Part shown: positions 8,297 to 15,654 of the stretch, in pieces | How positions within the stretch are numbered: the first letter of the stretch is position 1 | How the letters are laid out: every line of letters starts with the position of its first letter | Assembly: GCA_946482045.1 (NCBI GenBank) | Contig: CAMLPZ010000026.1 | Location: 1 to 24,425 of the forward strand | Length of the DNA stretch: 24,425 bases | Reading direction: 5' to 3' | From: an uncultured Asticcacaulis sp. | Lineage (GTDB): Bacteria > Pseudomonadota > Alphaproteobacteria > Caulobacterales > Caulobacteraceae | Program-made: the position numbers and the translations under genes | The notes under the pieces: generated by a model | Seen by the model: only the letters and a program-made list of their open reading frames with translations | Databases searched by the model: none | What the model was told of the DNA's origin: nothing

Positions 8297-8312
8297 GCAA
8301 CCCGGAGGTTGC
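8297..8312. promoter_or_regulatory. Candidate ArsR operator overlapping the ribosome site
   Basis: GCAACC-CGGA-GGTTGC is the second 16-nt palindrome. It contains the GGAGG ribosome-binding sequence (8304-8308) of the SRPBCC gene and ends one base before its ATG. A protein bound here would block elongation or sit on the promoter-proximal DNA. The inverted repeat in the RNA could also mask the ribosome site as a small hairpin. Confidence 0.6.
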
Positions 8313-8313
8313 C

Positions 8314-8802
8314 ATGACTGATACACCGGATGCCATCGTCAAAACCATTCAGCTCAACGCGCCGCAGGATCGTGTGTGGCGGGCGATTGCGGATTCTACG
8401 GAATTCGGCCAATGGTTCGGCTGTCGCTTCGAAGGCCCTTTCGTCGCCGGCCAGCCCATCGCCGGAAAGATGACACCGACCGTCGTCAATGACGAAATCG
8501 CGAAGATGCAAGAGCCCTATGAGGGCCACCCGTTCAATATCGTCATCGATCGGATCGAACCGCAGACCATTTTCGCGTTTCGCTGGCATCCTTATGCCGT
8601 TGACGAGGGAAAAGACTATTCGGGTGAGCCCGAGACTCTTGTAACCTTTGCGCTGAAACCGGTCGACGGCGGCACACATCTGACCATCACGGAGTCAGGC
8701 TTCAGCAAGCTTCCGCCCGAACGCCGCGAGCAGGCCTTTACGTCAAACGAAGGCGGCTGGGAGGCCCAAATCCACATGGTGGAGGCGTGGCTTGCCCGCT
8801 GA
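8314..8802 (+). CDS. SRPBCC / AHSA1-type ligand-binding protein
   Basis: This 162-aa protein has the START/Bet v1-like fold typical of the AHSA1 (activator of Hsp90 ATPase homologue 1-like) family. The opening IVKTIQLNAPQDRVWRAIAD, then FGQWFGCRFEG, and later IFAFRWHPYA and GTHLTITESGF are the usual landmarks. Such proteins bind hydrophobic ligands in a deep cavity; specific substrates are mostly unknown. A GGAGG site lies 5 nt before the ATG. The ArsR-type gene overlaps its end by 11 nt, a common pairing in which the regulator controls the pair. The more usual gene order is regulator first; here it is second. Confidence 0.88.
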   Translation: MTDTPDAIVKTIQLNAPQDRVWRAIADSTEFGQWFGCRFEGPFVAGQPIAGKMTPTVVNDEIAKMQEPYEGHPFNIVIDRIEPQTIFAFRWHPYAVDEGKDYSGEPETLVTFALKPVDGGTHLTITESGFSKLPPERREQAFTSNEGGWEAQIHMVEAWLAR

Positions 8803-9106
8803 ACCCGCCGAAGTCTTCGCAGCTCTGGGCGACGAAACACGCCTGGCGCTGCTCGCGCGGCTCATTGCCGAAGGGCCATCCCCCGTCGTGCGCCTGAGCG
8901 CCGGCACGGCCATGACGCGCCAGGCCGTTACCAAGCATCTTCAGGTGCTTGAAAAGGCCGGCCTGGCCAGGCGCCAACGCATCGGCCGCACGACGCTCTG
9001 GCAACTGGAAGCGTCCGCGATCGATCGTGCCAAACGCAGCCTCGATGTCCTGTCCCGCCACTGGGATGCCCGTTTGGCGCGGCTACGCGATCTGATCGAG
9101 GATTAG
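8792..9106 (+). CDS. ArsR-family winged-helix transcriptional regulator
   Basis: This 104-aa protein is a compact winged-helix repressor. AEVFAALGDETRLALLARL is the family opening, and TAMTRQAVTKHLQVLEKAGL is the helix-turn-helix (about residues 41-60). RRQRIGRTTLWQL is the wing. There is no ELCVCDL-type cysteine motif, so it is probably not a metal sensor but one of the ArsR proteins paired with SRPBCC genes. The start is TTG at 8792, inside the preceding gene. GGAGG at 8781-8785 with 6-nt spacing supports it and suggests translational coupling. The palindromes at 8256 and 8297 are its likely operators, implying autorepression. Confidence 0.9.
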   Translation: MPAEPAEVFAALGDETRLALLARLIAEGPSPVVRLSAGTAMTRQAVTKHLQVLEKAGLARRQRIGRTTLWQLEASAIDRAKRSLDVLSRHWDARLARLRDLIED

Positions 9107-9226
9107 CAATTTTTACCGGATGGCGCAAAAATTTCCGAAAATTATAAATTTCGTGGGATGACAAACGACGAAACATAGGCAATATGTCGCCCACTCCTGT
9201 TTTGTTCATTCCCAGACTGCTTTCCC
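9107..9226 (+). promoter_or_regulatory. Promoter region of the aminotransferase gene
   Basis: This 120-nt gap is AT-rich in its first half. An 18-nt near-palindrome, CGAAAATTATAAATTTCG (9136-9153, one mismatched pair), stands out and could be an operator or simply AT-rich promoter DNA. No terminator is visible after the ArsR gene. No strong ribosome site precedes the ATG at 9227. Confidence 0.3.
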
Positions 9227-10438
9227 ATGCGCGACTTTTATCGTATCCGCCGCCTGCCTCCCTACGTTTTCGAGGAGGTCAATAAGGTCAAGGCGCGTCT
9301 GCGCGGCGAAGGCGTCGACGTCATCGACTTCGGCATGGGCAATCCCGACATGGCGACTGCGCCGCATATTGTCGACAAGCTGATCGAGACGGTCAAAAGG
9401 CCCAAGACCCACGGCTATTCGGTCTCAAAAGGCGTGCAGGGCCTGCGCAAGGCTATGGCCAGCTATTATGACCGGCGCTATGGCGTGAAACTCAACCCCG
9501 AAACCGAAGTCGTCGCCACGCTGGGTTCCAAGGAGGGCTTTGCCAACCTGGCCATGGCCATCACGGCGCCCGGCGATACGGTCATCTGTCCAAATCCCGC
9601 CTATCCGATCCACGCCTTCGGTTTCCTGATGGCGGGTGGCGTCATTCGCCACGTCCCGGCCCTGTCGCCGGAGCAATACCTCTCCGGAATCGACAAGGCC
9701 GTGAAGCACTCGGTGCCGACGCCATCGATCATGATCGTCTCCTATCCATCAAACCCGACGGCACAGTGGGTCGACCTCGACTTCTACAGGGAGGTCATCA
9801 AGCTGGCGAAGAAGCACGATCTTCTGGTCCTGTCCGACATCGCCTATTCGGAAATCTATTTCGACGACAACCCGCCGCCATCCCTGCTTCAGGTCGAAGG
9901 CGCCATGGAACGCTCGGTCGAGATCAATTCGCTGTCCAAGACCTACGCCATGGCCGGCTGGCGCGTCGGCATGGTTGTCGGCAATGCCCAGATCTGCGCC
10001 GCTCTGGCGCGGGTGAAATCCTATCTCGACTACGGCGGTTTCGCGCCAATTCAAGTCGCCGCCGCGGCCGCGCTCAACGGCCCGCAGGACAATGTCGATG
10101 AGATCCGCGCGACCTATAAGGCGCGCCGTGACGTGCTGATCGAGTCGATGAAACGCGCCGGCTGGGACATTCCGCCGCCGCCGGCGTCCATGTTTGCCTG
10201 GGCCAAGATCCCGCCGAAGTTCGAGCACATGGGCTCGATCGAATTCGCCAAGCTGCTGATCGAGGAGGCGCACGTCGCCGTCGCACCAGGTCTTGGCTTC
10301 GGCGAGTATGGTGAAGGCTATGTCCGTATTGGCCTGGTTGAAAACGAACACCGCATCCGCCAGGCCGCCCGTAACATCAAAAAGCTGTTACAACCGGATG
10401 CCAAAATCGAATCGAACAGCCCTGTAAAGGTCGCCTAA
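9227..10438 (+). CDS. alaC: PLP-dependent aminotransferase, AlaC-like
   Basis: This is a class I/II aminotransferase of 403 aa, closest in style to E. coli AlaC, the glutamate-pyruvate transaminase that makes alanine; related entries are often labelled LL-diaminopimelate aminotransferase. Visible landmarks are the N-terminal YRIRRLPPYVFEEVNK, DFGMGNPD, the substrate-loop SYPSNPTAQW, the SDIAYSEIYFD stretch (D204, Y207) and the PLP Schiff-base lysine K238 in NSLSKTYAMAGWRVG. The C-terminal VRIGLVENEHRIRQA holds the carboxylate-binding arginine. It acts in the cytoplasm. It is followed by a 303-nt non-coding stretch, so it is probably monocistronic. Alanine transaminase is more likely than the DAP pathway role, but substrate choice cannot be settled from sequence. 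Confidence 0.85.
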   Translation: MRDFYRIRRLPPYVFEEVNKVKARLRGEGVDVIDFGMGNPDMATAPHIVDKLIETVKRPKTHGYSVSKGVQGLRKAMASYYDRRYGVKLNPETEVVATLGSKEGFANLAMAITAPGDTVICPNPAYPIHAFGFLMAGGVIRHVPALSPEQYLSGIDKAVKHSVPTPSIMIVSYPSNPTAQWVDLDFYREVIKLAKKHDLLVLSDIAYSEIYFDDNPPPSLLQVEGAMERSVEINSLSKTYAMAGWRVGMVVGNAQICAALARVKSYLDYGGFAPIQVAAAAALNGPQDNVDEIRATYKARRDVLIESMKRAGWDIPPPPASMFAWAKIPPKFEHMGSIEFAKLLIEEAHVAVAPGLGFGEYGEGYVRIGLVENEHRIRQAARNIKKLLQPDAKIESNSPVKVA

Positions 10439-10741
10439 GCCAGATTTGTTTCATTCGACGGTCTCTGGCACAACGGCTTAAACACCTGTTTCATAATGGC
10501 AAAAAAGTTCCCGCCGTTACCGGAATGCGGATGATTTTTGTATTTTTGCGACAATCACGTCACACTGGTTAAGACTGGCCCCCTGAAAATCGTTTAATCT
10601 TTGACTCGCGCCCGCATTTGCGCTTCACTTCCTATGGTGCAGTGCACACTTTTGTCGAAACTTGACATTATTGCCGCGGGCTTCACATCGACCCTAAGGG
10701 CTTCACAGCCATAAGGTCGCTGGGAAATTAAGAGGTGTAGC
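10439..10741 (+). promoter_or_regulatory. 303-nt non-coding stretch before the small protein gene
   Basis: No convincing ORF or RNA gene is seen here. The first part contains GCCAGA (10440-10445) and its complement TCTGGC about 18 nt later, a weak stem after the aminotransferase stop. TTGACT (10601) and TTGACA (10662-10667) are possible -35 elements, without clear -10 partners. An 11-nt palindrome GTGCAGTGCAC lies at 10637-10647. GGGCTTCACA occurs twice (10678-10687 and 10698-10707), 20 nt apart, a phased direct repeat that could be a regulator site. Confidence 0.4.
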
Positions 10742-10969
10742 GTGGTCAGTGTAGAATTCAACGTAAACTCGGCGTCGGAGCAGGAAGCTTTTTTCGGCGC
10801 TTTCTTTAAATTCGTTGAAGCCGCTGCCATAGGCGAAGCCGACGCCATTTCCGTCCGCGCCGATACGCGCGGTGCCGACCAGGTTAAGGTTGTGACGTTC
10901 GAGAATGACATCCAGGCCGATCGCTTCCAGTCCTATTGGACGCAACGCCGCAAGTGGCTGGGGCTTTAA
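10742..10969 (+). CDS. Small protein of unknown function, 75 aa
   Basis: The family is not recognised. A GTG start at 10742 is preceded by AGAGG (10731-10735) at 6-nt spacing, a good ribosome site, so the gene is probably real. The protein is acidic to neutral and soluble-looking, with no signal peptide or membrane span. It has an N-terminal strand (VSVEFNV), an Ala/Phe/Glu-rich helix (EQEAFFGAFFKFVEAAA), two strands (DAISVRAD, QVKVVTFEN) and a C-terminal aromatic-basic helix (FQSYWTQRRKWLGL). The alternation of strands and helices suggests a small alpha-beta fold. The glycosyltransferase starts 50 nt later on the same strand and could be cotranscribed. Confidence 0.65.
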   Translation: MVSVEFNVNSASEQEAFFGAFFKFVEAAAIGEADAISVRADTRGADQVKVVTFENDIQADRFQSYWTQRRKWLGL

Positions 10970-11019
10970 AGCTGCATCCGTTTTGCTATAGGTTCGGCGC
11001 AAACTGATCCGGACCTCGC

Positions 11020-12267
11020 ATGAGCCTCAGGCGCCTTCCCCTTCGCATCCGACTGCCCCTCATCCACGGCGCCATCGAGCGTCTGGCGAGGTGGCGCAGC
11101 CGGTCCTGGGTCAAGGCGAAAGACGCGACACTCAAGCCTGGTGATTTCGTCGTCTCAGGCTTCTTGAATGAAAATCTGGGCATTGGACGGGCCGGCCGGC
11201 TATCGGCCTCGGCGTTTAAGGCCGCAGGCTATACGTTCACTGAATATGACCTTCGCCCAGCTTTTAAGCGTTTTGTGCAAAGTGGGATGGCGCTGCCGGG
11301 CCGGGGTGGCGTCTGGTATATCCACGCCAACCCTGCCGAAGCCCTCGTCGCCTTCCTGGCCCATGACCCGAAAAGCTGGGCAGATCGTTATCGCATCGGC
11401 TTCTGGGCGTGGGAAACGCCGAAAGCGCCGAAAAGCTGGGTGTTTGCGGCTGAGTATCTTCACGAAATCTGGGTGCCTAGCGGCTTCGTCCACGACGCCG
11501 TGGCCCGGACCTTCGCTGCTGCCGGGCGGGATGATTTAAGCTTGCGCCTGCGCGTCATGCCGCATCCGGTGCCCTTGCCGGCGCCGCACGGCCATGCCGA
11601 AATTACTGCCATCCGCCAGACCTTCGGTCTTCAACCCGAACTGTGCGAGGTCTTGAGCCTGTTCGACGTCAAATCGTCAAACGTGCGCAAGAACCCGTGG
11701 GGCAGTATCGACGCCTGGACCCGCGCCTTTCCAGTTCCGGCGGAAACCGCCCGTCTGACGCTGAAGGTCAGCGACCTGAGCATGGACCGCGCTACCGAAC
11801 AGCGGCTGAACGCCATCCTGTCCGAGCGCGCTGACATCCAGCTGATCAGCGAGGCGCTGAACGACGCCGACATGGACACCTTCATCGCTTCGTTCGACGC
11901 TGTCCTGTCCCTGCACCGCTCCGAAGGTTTCGGACTGCCGCTGGCCGAAGCCATGGCGGCCGGCGTGCCGGTGATCGCCACCGGATGGTCGGGCAATGTC
12001 GATTTCATGACCAGGGACAATGCCTGGCTGATCCCTGCCGAAATGATCCGCATCGATGACCGCGAAGGACCTTATACGGGTCTGGAAAACGACCCTGATC
12101 AGGTGTGGGCCGAGCCCGACCTCGACGCTGCGGCGGCTGCTATTCGCGAGTCGACCGATACCCGCGCTGACCTTGGCCGGATGAGCGAGAATGGACGGCG
12201 CGCCATCGCGGCCCTGCACCAACCCTGGCAGACCCTAGCCGCGCTTCCCTTCAATCAGTGGCTTTAG
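11020..12267 (+). CDS. Glycosyltransferase, GT-B fold, family 4-like
   Basis: This 415-aa cytoplasmic protein has a variable N-terminal acceptor domain and a C-terminal Rossmann donor domain. The donor motif HRSEGFGLPLAEAMAAG (about 299-315) has the paired glutamates of retaining GT4 enzymes. It is followed by VPVIATGWSGNVDFM, typical of nucleotide-sugar binding. A short stretch near residue 126-134 (GFWAWETPK) is common in GT4 enzymes acting on surface polysaccharides. The donor and acceptor cannot be predicted. The ATG at 11020 has only a weak GGA upstream. Its 3' end overlaps the convergent minus-strand gene by 33 nt. No other polysaccharide genes are near, so it may modify an envelope glycan as a stand-alone enzyme. 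Confidence 0.88.
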   Translation: MSLRRLPLRIRLPLIHGAIERLARWRSRSWVKAKDATLKPGDFVVSGFLNENLGIGRAGRLSASAFKAAGYTFTEYDLRPAFKRFVQSGMALPGRGGVWYIHANPAEALVAFLAHDPKSWADRYRIGFWAWETPKAPKSWVFAAEYLHEIWVPSGFVHDAVARTFAAAGRDDLSLRLRVMPHPVPLPAPHGHAEITAIRQTFGLQPELCEVLSLFDVKSSNVRKNPWGSIDAWTRAFPVPAETARLTLKVSDLSMDRATEQRLNAILSERADIQLISEALNDADMDTFIASFDAVLSLHRSEGFGLPLAEAMAAGVPVIATGWSGNVDFMTRDNAWLIPAEMIRIDDREGPYTGLENDPDQVWAEPDLDAAAAAIRESTDTRADLGRMSENGRRAIAALHQPWQTLAALPFNQWL

Positions 12268-12729
12268 AAGCCGGGTCAGGAGGCGATCCAGACTGGTGTG
12301 GAATTTCGCCAGATACGGCACAGCCCTGTCGCGGATGAGGTCGACCACCTCTCGCCGCAAGGGCGATGCCCCGTCGAGCAGGTCGTATTTCAACATATCG
12401 AGACGATTGGCATCCGCCACATCGTCAAGGAGCCGACCCAGCCGTTGCGACGTGCCATTGCGGAATGACGGCACCTCTCCTTTGTAAGCCCCTGGCTCAT
12501 GGCCGATATTGATGAAGCAGCCATCGCCATGCTTGCTTTTCTGGATATGGACATAGGTCTGGGTCGCCAGGGTGCGCCTTATCCAGACATCGCCCCGGCC
12601 CGTCTTCTCGCGCACATAGCCCAGCGGTTTGAGCAGGTCGTCGATTTCGTTGACCAACAGGCGCAGACTGCGCTTTCGCACCTCAGGCAGGACAGGAACG
12701 GCGGCTGGCGCTTCGGATGTGGGAGTCAT
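12235..12729 (-). CDS. Small protein of unknown function, possibly DUF4304-like
   Basis: The protein has 164 aa and no signal peptide. NEIDDLLKPLGYVREKTGRG, then an Arg-Arg strand, THVHIQKSK-type sequence (YVHIQKSKHGDGCFINIGHEP) and a helical C-terminus resemble DUF4304 proteins, where a large-beta-sheet core follows a GF/GY motif; this match is from memory and tentative. The C-terminal 45 residues are basic and helical. GGAGAG stands about 6 nt before the ATG at 12729, supporting the start. It converges on and overlaps the glycosyltransferase by 33 nt. It probably has its own promoter in the 268 nt shared with ffh. Confidence 0.7.
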   Translation of the reverse strand: MTPTSEAPAAVPVLPEVRKRSLRLLVNEIDDLLKPLGYVREKTGRGDVWIRRTLATQTYVHIQKSKHGDGCFINIGHEPGAYKGEVPSFRNGTSQRLGRLLDDVADANRLDMLKYDLLDGASPLRREVVDLIRDRAVPYLAKFHTSLDRLLTRLLKPLIEGKRG

Positions 12730-12997
12730 TTGCGCTCTCCAGAAACGAAGCCAGCATTTACCGTATGAGGCAATCGAAGCAAAGACCAGTCTCTGCTAAG
12801 GCTTGACTCTTGGGCTCGTTTAGCGCATTGCAACCGCCACATCCGCGCAAGCCTTTTGCGCCCTTGTTTCAAACCCTTCTCGATCACGACCCTGCATACA
12901 GATGCAACGAGGATCGGAAGGCTCCCCGACAGCGCGTGGCGCCCTCGGGGATTTTCTGTTTGCGGCAAAGGCGTGAAGCGCCAGAGGAAGAACGAGC
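12730..12997 (+). promoter_or_regulatory. Upstream region and leader of ffh
   Basis: The 268 nt between the divergent unknown gene and ffh carry no convincing ORF. TTGACT at 12803-12808 is a possible -35 element. A terminator-like hairpin lies at 12924-12950, and GGCG-TGAA-GCGCC forms a short stem near 12970. The ffh ribosome site AGAGGAAG (12983-12990) follows. The SRP RNA signature GGAAGGAAGCAGCC is absent, so this is not the 4.5S RNA gene. Confidence 0.45.
12924..12950 (+). terminator. Terminator-like or attenuator hairpin in the ffh leader
   Basis: CCCCGA (12924-12929) pairs with TCGGGG (12945-12950). Inside it GCGC (12932-12935) pairs with GCGC (12939-12942) around GTG. ATTTTCT follows directly. 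It lies 47 nt before the ffh start, so it either ends a short upstream RNA or acts as a leader attenuator. Neither is proven. Confidence 0.45.
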
Positions 12998-14587
12998 ATG
13001 TTTGACAGTTTGAACGAGCGCCTGTCCGGTCTATTCGACCGCCTGTCGGGTCGCGGCGTCCTTTCGGAAAAGGACGTCGACGAGGCCCTGCGCGAAGTCC
13101 GCGTCGCCCTGCTCGAAGCCGACGTCGCCCTGCCGGTGGTGCGTCAGTTCATGACGCGCGCCCGGGAGATGGCGACCGGCGAAGAGATCATCAAGGCGGT
13201 CCGCCCCGCCGATCAGGTCGTCAAGATCGTCTATGACGGCCTGATCGAGATGCTGGGCGGCGAAGAGGCCGAGCCGCTCAATCTCAATGCCGTGCCGCCG
13301 GTCGTCATCCTGATGGCCGGTCTGCAGGGTTCGGGTAAGACGACCACGACCGCCAAGCTGGCCCTGCGCCTGTCGAAGTTCGACCGCAAGAAGGTCATGC
13401 TGGCCTCGCTCGACACCCGCCGTCCGGCGGCCATGGAGCAGCTGAAGATCCTGGCCGAGCAGGTCGGCGTCGACTTCCTGCCGATCGTCGCGGGCCAGAG
13501 CGCGCTCGACATCACCCGCCGCGCCCTCCAGGCCGCCAAGATCCAGGGCTTCGACGTCCTGATCCTCGATACCGCCGGCCGCACGACGCTCGACGAAGCG
13601 CTGATGGCCGAGGCGGCTGATATCGCCAGGATTTCCAACCCGACCGAGACCTTCCTGGTTGCCGACAGCCTGACCGGCCAGGACGCCGTGCGTACGGCCG
13701 CCGCCTTCCATGAGCGTCTGCCTCTGACTGGCCTGATCCTGACGCGCGCCGACGGTGACGCTCGTGGCGGCGCCATGCTTTCGATGCGCGCCACGACCGG
13801 CCTGCCGATCAAGTTTCTCGGCGCCGGCGAAAAGATCGACGCGCTCGACGTCTTCGACGCCCGCCGGATCGCCGGCCGCATCCTGGGCCAGGGCGACGTC
13901 GTGGCCCTGGTCGAAAAGGCGGCTCAGGAGCTCGACGCCGCCAAGGCCGCCGCTGCCGCCAAGAAGATGGCTAAGGGCCAGTTCGACCTCGACGACTTGG
14001 CGACCCAGCTCCAGCAGATGAAGCGCATGGGCGGCCTCGGCGGCATCATGGGACTTCTGCCGGGCGTACAGAAGGTCAAGAAGCAGATCGAAGAATCGAA
14101 CATCACGGACAAGACCTTCGACCGCCAGGTGGCGATCATCTCGTCCATGACCAAGATCGAGCGCAAGAAGCCCGATATCCTCAATGCGTCGCGTAAGCGC
14201 CGTATCGCCGCCGGCGCTGGCGTCGAGGTGCAGGAAATCAACCGTCTGCTGAAACAGCACCGCCAGATGGCCGACACCTTCAAGGCCATGGCGCGTTCCA
14301 ACGGCCGCGGCATGATGGGCCAGATGGCCAAGATGTTCGGTATGGGCGCTGGCGGCCAGCCGCCCAATGTCGAGGAAATGGCCAAGCAGCTGGGCATGGA
14401 CCCCAATGCTTTGGGCGGTCCCGGCGGGCCCGATCTCGAACAACTGAAAAAGCTCGGGGCCGGTGGCCTGCCGGGCGGACTTCCCGGCCAGCTTCCCGGA
14501 TTGGGCGGCGCCAAACCTCCTTCGGGCCTGTTCGGTGGCCTGCCGGGTCTCCCCGGCGCAAAGCCGTTCGACCCAACCAAGAAATAG
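12998..14587 (+). CDS. ffh: Signal recognition particle protein Ffh
   Basis: Ffh is the GTPase that, with SRP RNA, brings signal-anchor nascent chains to FtsY at the membrane. Domain order in the 529 aa: N domain (1-90), G domain with P-loop GLQGSGKTT (108-116), DTRRPAAMEQL (139-149), DTAGR (191-195) and TRADGDARGG (249-258), then the methionine-rich M domain. The M domain has the finger-loop segment around 336-357 and the RNA-binding SRKRRIAAGAG (398-408). The C-terminal tail is Gly/Pro/Leu-rich with repeated GLPG units, which explains the extra length over the roughly 450 aa of E. coli Ffh. AGAGGAAG gives a good ribosome site. rpsP follows 17 nt later, so both are probably one transcript. 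Confidence 0.98.
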   Translation: MFDSLNERLSGLFDRLSGRGVLSEKDVDEALREVRVALLEADVALPVVRQFMTRAREMATGEEIIKAVRPADQVVKIVYDGLIEMLGGEEAEPLNLNAVPPVVILMAGLQGSGKTTTTAKLALRLSKFDRKKVMLASLDTRRPAAMEQLKILAEQVGVDFLPIVAGQSALDITRRALQAAKIQGFDVLILDTAGRTTLDEALMAEAADIARISNPTETFLVADSLTGQDAVRTAAAFHERLPLTGLILTRADGDARGGAMLSMRATTGLPIKFLGAGEKIDALDVFDARRIAGRILGQGDVVALVEKAAQELDAAKAAAAAKKMAKGQFDLDDLATQLQQMKRMGGLGGIMGLLPGVQKVKKQIEESNITDKTFDRQVAIISSMTKIERKKPDILNASRKRRIAAGAGVEVQEINRLLKQHRQMADTFKAMARSNGRGMMGQMAKMFGMGAGGQPPNVEEMAKQLGMDPNALGGPGGPDLEQLKKLGAGGLPGGLPGQLPGLGGAKPPSGLFGGLPGLPGAKPFDPTKK

Positions 14588-14604
14588 CAAGTTAGGAATA
14601 TACA

Positions 14605-15045
14605 ATGCTTAAGATTCGTCTGTCCCGCGGTGGCTCCAAGAAGCGCCCTTACTACACGATCGTCATCGCTGACGCCGCCGCTCCGCGCGACGGCAAGTTC
14701 ATCGAAAAGGTCGGCACCTACAACCCGATGCTGCCGAAGGACGCCCAGCGCGTCACGCTGAAGGTCGAGCGCATCCAGGAATGGCTCAAGAAAGGCGCCC
14801 AGCCGACCGACCGCGTCGCGCGCTTCCTGTCGCAAGAAGGCCTGGTGAAGTGGGAACACGGCAACAACCCGCAAAAGGGTACGCCGGGCAAGAAGGCTCA
14901 GGAACGTGCCGCTGAACGCGCCCAGCGCGAGCAGGACCGTCTGGACGCCGAAGCCGCTGCGAAGGCTGAAGCCGAAGAAGCCAAGAACGCTCCGGCTGCC
15001 GAAGAGGCGCCTGCTGCTGAAGAAACCCCGGCTGAAGAAGCCTGA
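14605..15045 (+). CDS. rpsP: 30S ribosomal protein S16
   Basis: S16 is a small-subunit assembly protein. The core (residues 1-85) begins [17 protein letters not shown] and includes [13 protein letters not shown] and [16 protein letters not shown]. At 146 aa it is far longer than E. coli S16 (82 aa). The extra C-terminus is a charged, Ala/Glu-rich extension (about 95-146) like those common in alphaproteobacterial S16. It lies 17 nt after ffh and ends just before a strong terminator, so ffh-rpsP is a closed unit. Confidence 0.98.
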   Translation: MLKIRLSRGGSKKRPYYTIVIADAAAPRDGKFIEKVGTYNPMLPKDAQRVTLKVERIQEWLKKGAQPTDRVARFLSQEGLVKWEHGNNPQKGTPGKKAQERAAERAQREQDRLDAEAAAKAEAEEAKNAPAAEEAPAAEETPAEEA

Positions 15046-15062
15046 GGCGTTCGGAATTGATT

Positions 15063-15100
15063 ACGGAAAGGCCGGAGCCCAAGCTCCGGCCTTTTTCCGT
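15063..15100. terminator. Strong intrinsic terminator after rpsP
   Basis: GGCCGGAGC (15070-15078) pairs with GCTCCGGCC (15083-15091) around CCAA, flanked by AAA and TTTTT that extend the stem and supply the U-tract. The outer ACGG and CCGT also pair. It works on the plus strand for ffh-rpsP and insulates rimM. Confidence 0.9.
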
Positions 15101-15150
15101 TTTAGCCGCTGTAACTTGCTTTCGCCGCGCCTATTGATTATGCGCACACC

Positions 15151-15651
15151 ATGAGCAAATCCCAATTCATCTTCGTCGCGCAGGTCGGCGCCGCCCACGG
15201 CGTCCAGGGCGAATTCAAGTTGATCAGCCATATGGACGATCCGATCAGCGTGCTGGAATACGATCCGCTGCTAAACGAAAAGGGTGAGCCCGTCCTGTCG
15301 ATCACGGCGGCGCGCGAACACAAGGGCGCGCTTCTGGTGCGCGCCAAGGAAGCGCCGGACCGGACCGCCGTGGAAAAACTCAAGGGCCTGAAGCTTTATA
15401 TCGACCGCGCCGATTTGCCGGAACCCGATGAAGACGAGTATTACATCACCGATCTGATCGGTATGAGCGTAGTCGATACGGCGGGCCAACCGGTTGGCAC
15501 GGTCGCCAATGTCGATAATTTTGGCGCTGGCGACCTGCTCGATATCAAACCCCTGGAAGGGGCAAACTTCTATCTGTTATTCATTGCGGAAAATGTTCCT
15601 GATGTTCGCCTGAGCGACCGGGTCATTGTCGTCGATCTGAGCGGCACCTGA
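15151..15651 (+). CDS. rimM: Ribosome maturation factor RimM
   Basis: RimM binds S19 in the 30S head and helps 16S rRNA processing. The 166-aa protein has the N-terminal beta-barrel with FVAQVGAAHGVQGEFKL, and a PRC-barrel C-terminus (YYITDLIGMSVVDTAG, then LDIKPLEGANFYLLFI and the terminal VRLSDRVIVVDL). Length is typical. The ATG at 15151 has no ribosome-binding sequence; TTGCTT (15116-15121) and an AT-rich stretch at about 15132-15141 could be a promoter placing the transcript start at or near the ATG. A terminator separates it from rpsP. trmD and rplS, its usual followers, are missing; the next gene is a convergent SDR 3 nt away. Confidence 0.95.
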   Translation: MSKSQFIFVAQVGAAHGVQGEFKLISHMDDPISVLEYDPLLNEKGEPVLSITAAREHKGALLVRAKEAPDRTAVEKLKGLKLYIDRADLPEPDEDEYYITDLIGMSVVDTAGQPVGTVANVDNFGAGDLLDIKPLEGANFYLLFIAENVPDVRLSDRVIVVDLSGT

Positions 15652-15654
15652 CTA

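Noticed and set aside
12900..12960. Possible SRP (4.5S) RNA gene upstream of ffh, from GGATCGGAAGG
   Set aside because: The conserved GGAAGGAAGCAGCC loop of the SRP RNA is absent and no long hairpin encloses the sequence.
13031..14605. Long minus-strand open frame of 524 codons opposite ffh
   Set aside because: It mirrors the GC-rich codon pattern of ffh, and its His/Gln/Arg-rich protein resembles no family.
15485..15498. Perfect palindrome GCCAACCGGTTGGC, resembling a LacI-type operator
   Set aside because: It lies within the rimM coding sequence and encodes ordinary residues of the protein; most likely chance.
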